This document shows positions 4,429 through 5,129 of a stretch of DNA of 5,129 nucleotides, piece by piece. The translations under genes and the position numbers were made by a program. The notes beneath the pieces were generated by a model. That model was not told where the DNA came from and did not search any database. It saw nothing but the letters and a program-made list of their open reading frames with translations. Each line of letters begins with the position of its first letter. Positions within the stretch are counted from its first letter, which is position 1. This stretch comes from CAZCDM01 sp964497475. Its GTDB lineage: Bacteria; Planctomycetota; Phycisphaerae; SM23-33. The stretch is from NCBI GenBank assembly GCA_964497475.1, contig CAZCDM010000169.1, positions 1 to 5,129 on the forward strand. The letters are read 5' to 3'.

Positions 4429-5129
4429 TCATGGCTTGTCCTGACTGACGGCGCGGAGGTAGCCTTCCAGGCGAGGCCGGTGCTTAGGGGCCACGCGGAC
4501 GTCGTGCTGCTGGCGGACGTTGGGGTCGCGGGCCGAGCCGGCCGGGCCCTGCCGGCTGGCGGTGACGCCGCCCCGACCGGCCTGGGTCGAGGCATCGCCG
4601 GTCTGGTCGATCGTCTCGATGCGCCGCGGCGATTGGGTTTGCCCGGCCGGGGCCGGGCTGAGCTGCTGTGCGAGCGGGGCGTACTTCTTCACGAAGACGC
4701 GCAGCTCCGGGCCTGTCATGTCGAGCTGCTCAAGCAGGCGGGGGTCGACCTGGCCTGCATCGAGCTGACGGGCGACTTCCTCCAGCGCCTCGGCGATGGC
4801 GAGCAGTTCCTGCCGCTCCTGTCGTCCTTGGCCTGACGACGATTCGCCCGCGCCCGCCGATGTCGAACCACTCTGGCCCTCTTGACCACCTGGTTCGCCT
4901 TGGCTTTGACCGCTACCACCCGGCTGCGATTGTTCACCCGCATCGCCTTGGCCGCCCTGGCCTTCCTGCCCGCCCGTTTCGCCTTGGCCCGATTGCGTTT
5001 CAGCGCCACCCTGCCCCTGGCCATCGCCCGGCTGTGCTTCGCTCCCCAAATCGCCCTGCGATTCACCGCCCTGCCTTTCTTGACCGCCTGTTTCGCCTTG
5101 GCCCGATTGCGTTTCAGCGCCGCCCTGCC
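4429..5129 (-). CDS. Gly/Gln/Glu-rich protein, C-terminal part, cut by window edge
   Basis: The frame is open from the right edge (5129) to a TGA at 4429-4431, so only the last 232 residues are seen and the start lies outside. The first ~155 residues are low-complexity Gly-Gln-Glu-Ser-rich sequence (GQGGAETQSGQGETGGQE twice, then GGQEGQGGQG, GEPGGQEGQSG), expected to be disordered. A short helical segment follows at about 4812-4654: ELLAIAEALEEVARQLDAGQVDPRLLEQLDMTGPELRVFVKKY, written here as its start ELLAIAEALEEV and its end DMTGPELRVFVKKY. The tail, to about 4440, reads PKHRPRLEGYLRAVSQ.

This order (Gln-rich linker, then 'D.G.ldP.LL..L.mt..eL..Fv' helices, then a short arm ending in a helix) recalls the C-termini of large membrane proteins found near MoxR/VWA genes in planctomycetes, but I do not recognise the family with certainty. 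It converges with the synthase, 33 nt between stops. No membrane segment is in the visible part. Confidence 0.75.
   Translation of the reverse strand, partial: QGGAETQSGQGETGGQERQGGESQGDLGSEAQPGDGQGQGGAETQSGQGETGGQEGQGGQGDAGEQSQPGGSGQSQGEPGGQEGQSGSTSAGAGESSSGQGRQERQELLAIAEALEEVARQLDAGQVDPRLLEQLDMTGPELRVFVKKYAPLAQQLSPAPAGQTQSPRRIETIDQTGDASTQAGRGGVTASRQGPAGSARDPNVRQQHDVRVAPKHRPRLEGYLRAVSQDKP
4977..5129 (-). repeat. 114-bp direct repeat inside the Gln-rich gene
   Basis: The bases 4977-5015 recur at 5091-5129 with a 114-bp offset (38 codons) and one difference in that stretch (A5008 against G5122). To the left the match continues with a few changes to about 4961/5075. Both copies encode GQGGAETQSGQGETGGQE. 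The second copy runs off the window edge, so further copies may follow. The offset keeps the reading frame, as expected for repeat expansion inside a coding region. Confidence 0.7.

Noticed and set aside
2955..4448. Open frame of 497 codons on the plus strand, overlapping the synthase in another frame
   Set aside because: Its translation is an Arg/Pro/Gly-rich shadow of the GC-rich synthase gene, and its first part crosses the repeat-filled intergenic region.

Overview
The window is GC-rich bacterial DNA with four genes I can support. Nothing in it is a formal taxonomic marker. My best guess is Planctomycetota (perhaps Phycisphaerae) or a related deep-branching, free-living bacterium. The reasons are a GGNASSEIR-type FAD oxidoreductase with a sandwich-like C-terminal domain, a very Gly/Gln-rich protein with a short helical C-terminal part, long non-coding gaps full of palindromes and degenerate repeats, and few clear Shine-Dalgarno sites. 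This placement is inference from family distribution as I remember it.

Layout. Bases 1-271 are non-coding and hold a nested palindrome (about 91-168) and a weak hairpin that could end the first gene. Bases 272-2035 (minus strand) encode a large FAD-dependent oxidoreductase. Bases 2036-2159 are a short spacer with two hairpins and adjacent G8 and T7 runs. Bases 2160-2561 (minus) encode a stand-alone CheY-like receiver that has lost its phosphoacceptor aspartate. Bases 2562-3081 are a 520-bp divergent intergenic region with perfect 15-bp inverted repeats around diverged ~50/100-bp repeats, plus a CTCTGTGTCTCTG-type motif. Bases 3082-4395 (plus) encode a fusion of 3-hexulose-6-phosphate synthase and an RraA-like domain. 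From 4429 off the right edge (minus) lies the C-terminal part of a Gly/Gln/Glu-rich protein with a 114-bp internal repeat.

How the genes relate. The receiver and the oxidoreductase are co-directional and could share a transcript, but the 124-nt spacer with hairpins leaves that open. The synthase is transcribed divergently from the receiver and converges on the Gln-rich gene with 33 nt between stop codons. No partner of formaldehyde/ribulose-monophosphate metabolism (6-phospho-3-hexuloisomerase, Fae) is visible, so the fusion may act alone here or with genes elsewhere. I see no clear multi-gene pathway, no CRISPR array, no RNA gene and no transposase. The points most worth a second look are the acceptor-less receiver, the synthase-RraA fusion and the inverted-repeat element between them.
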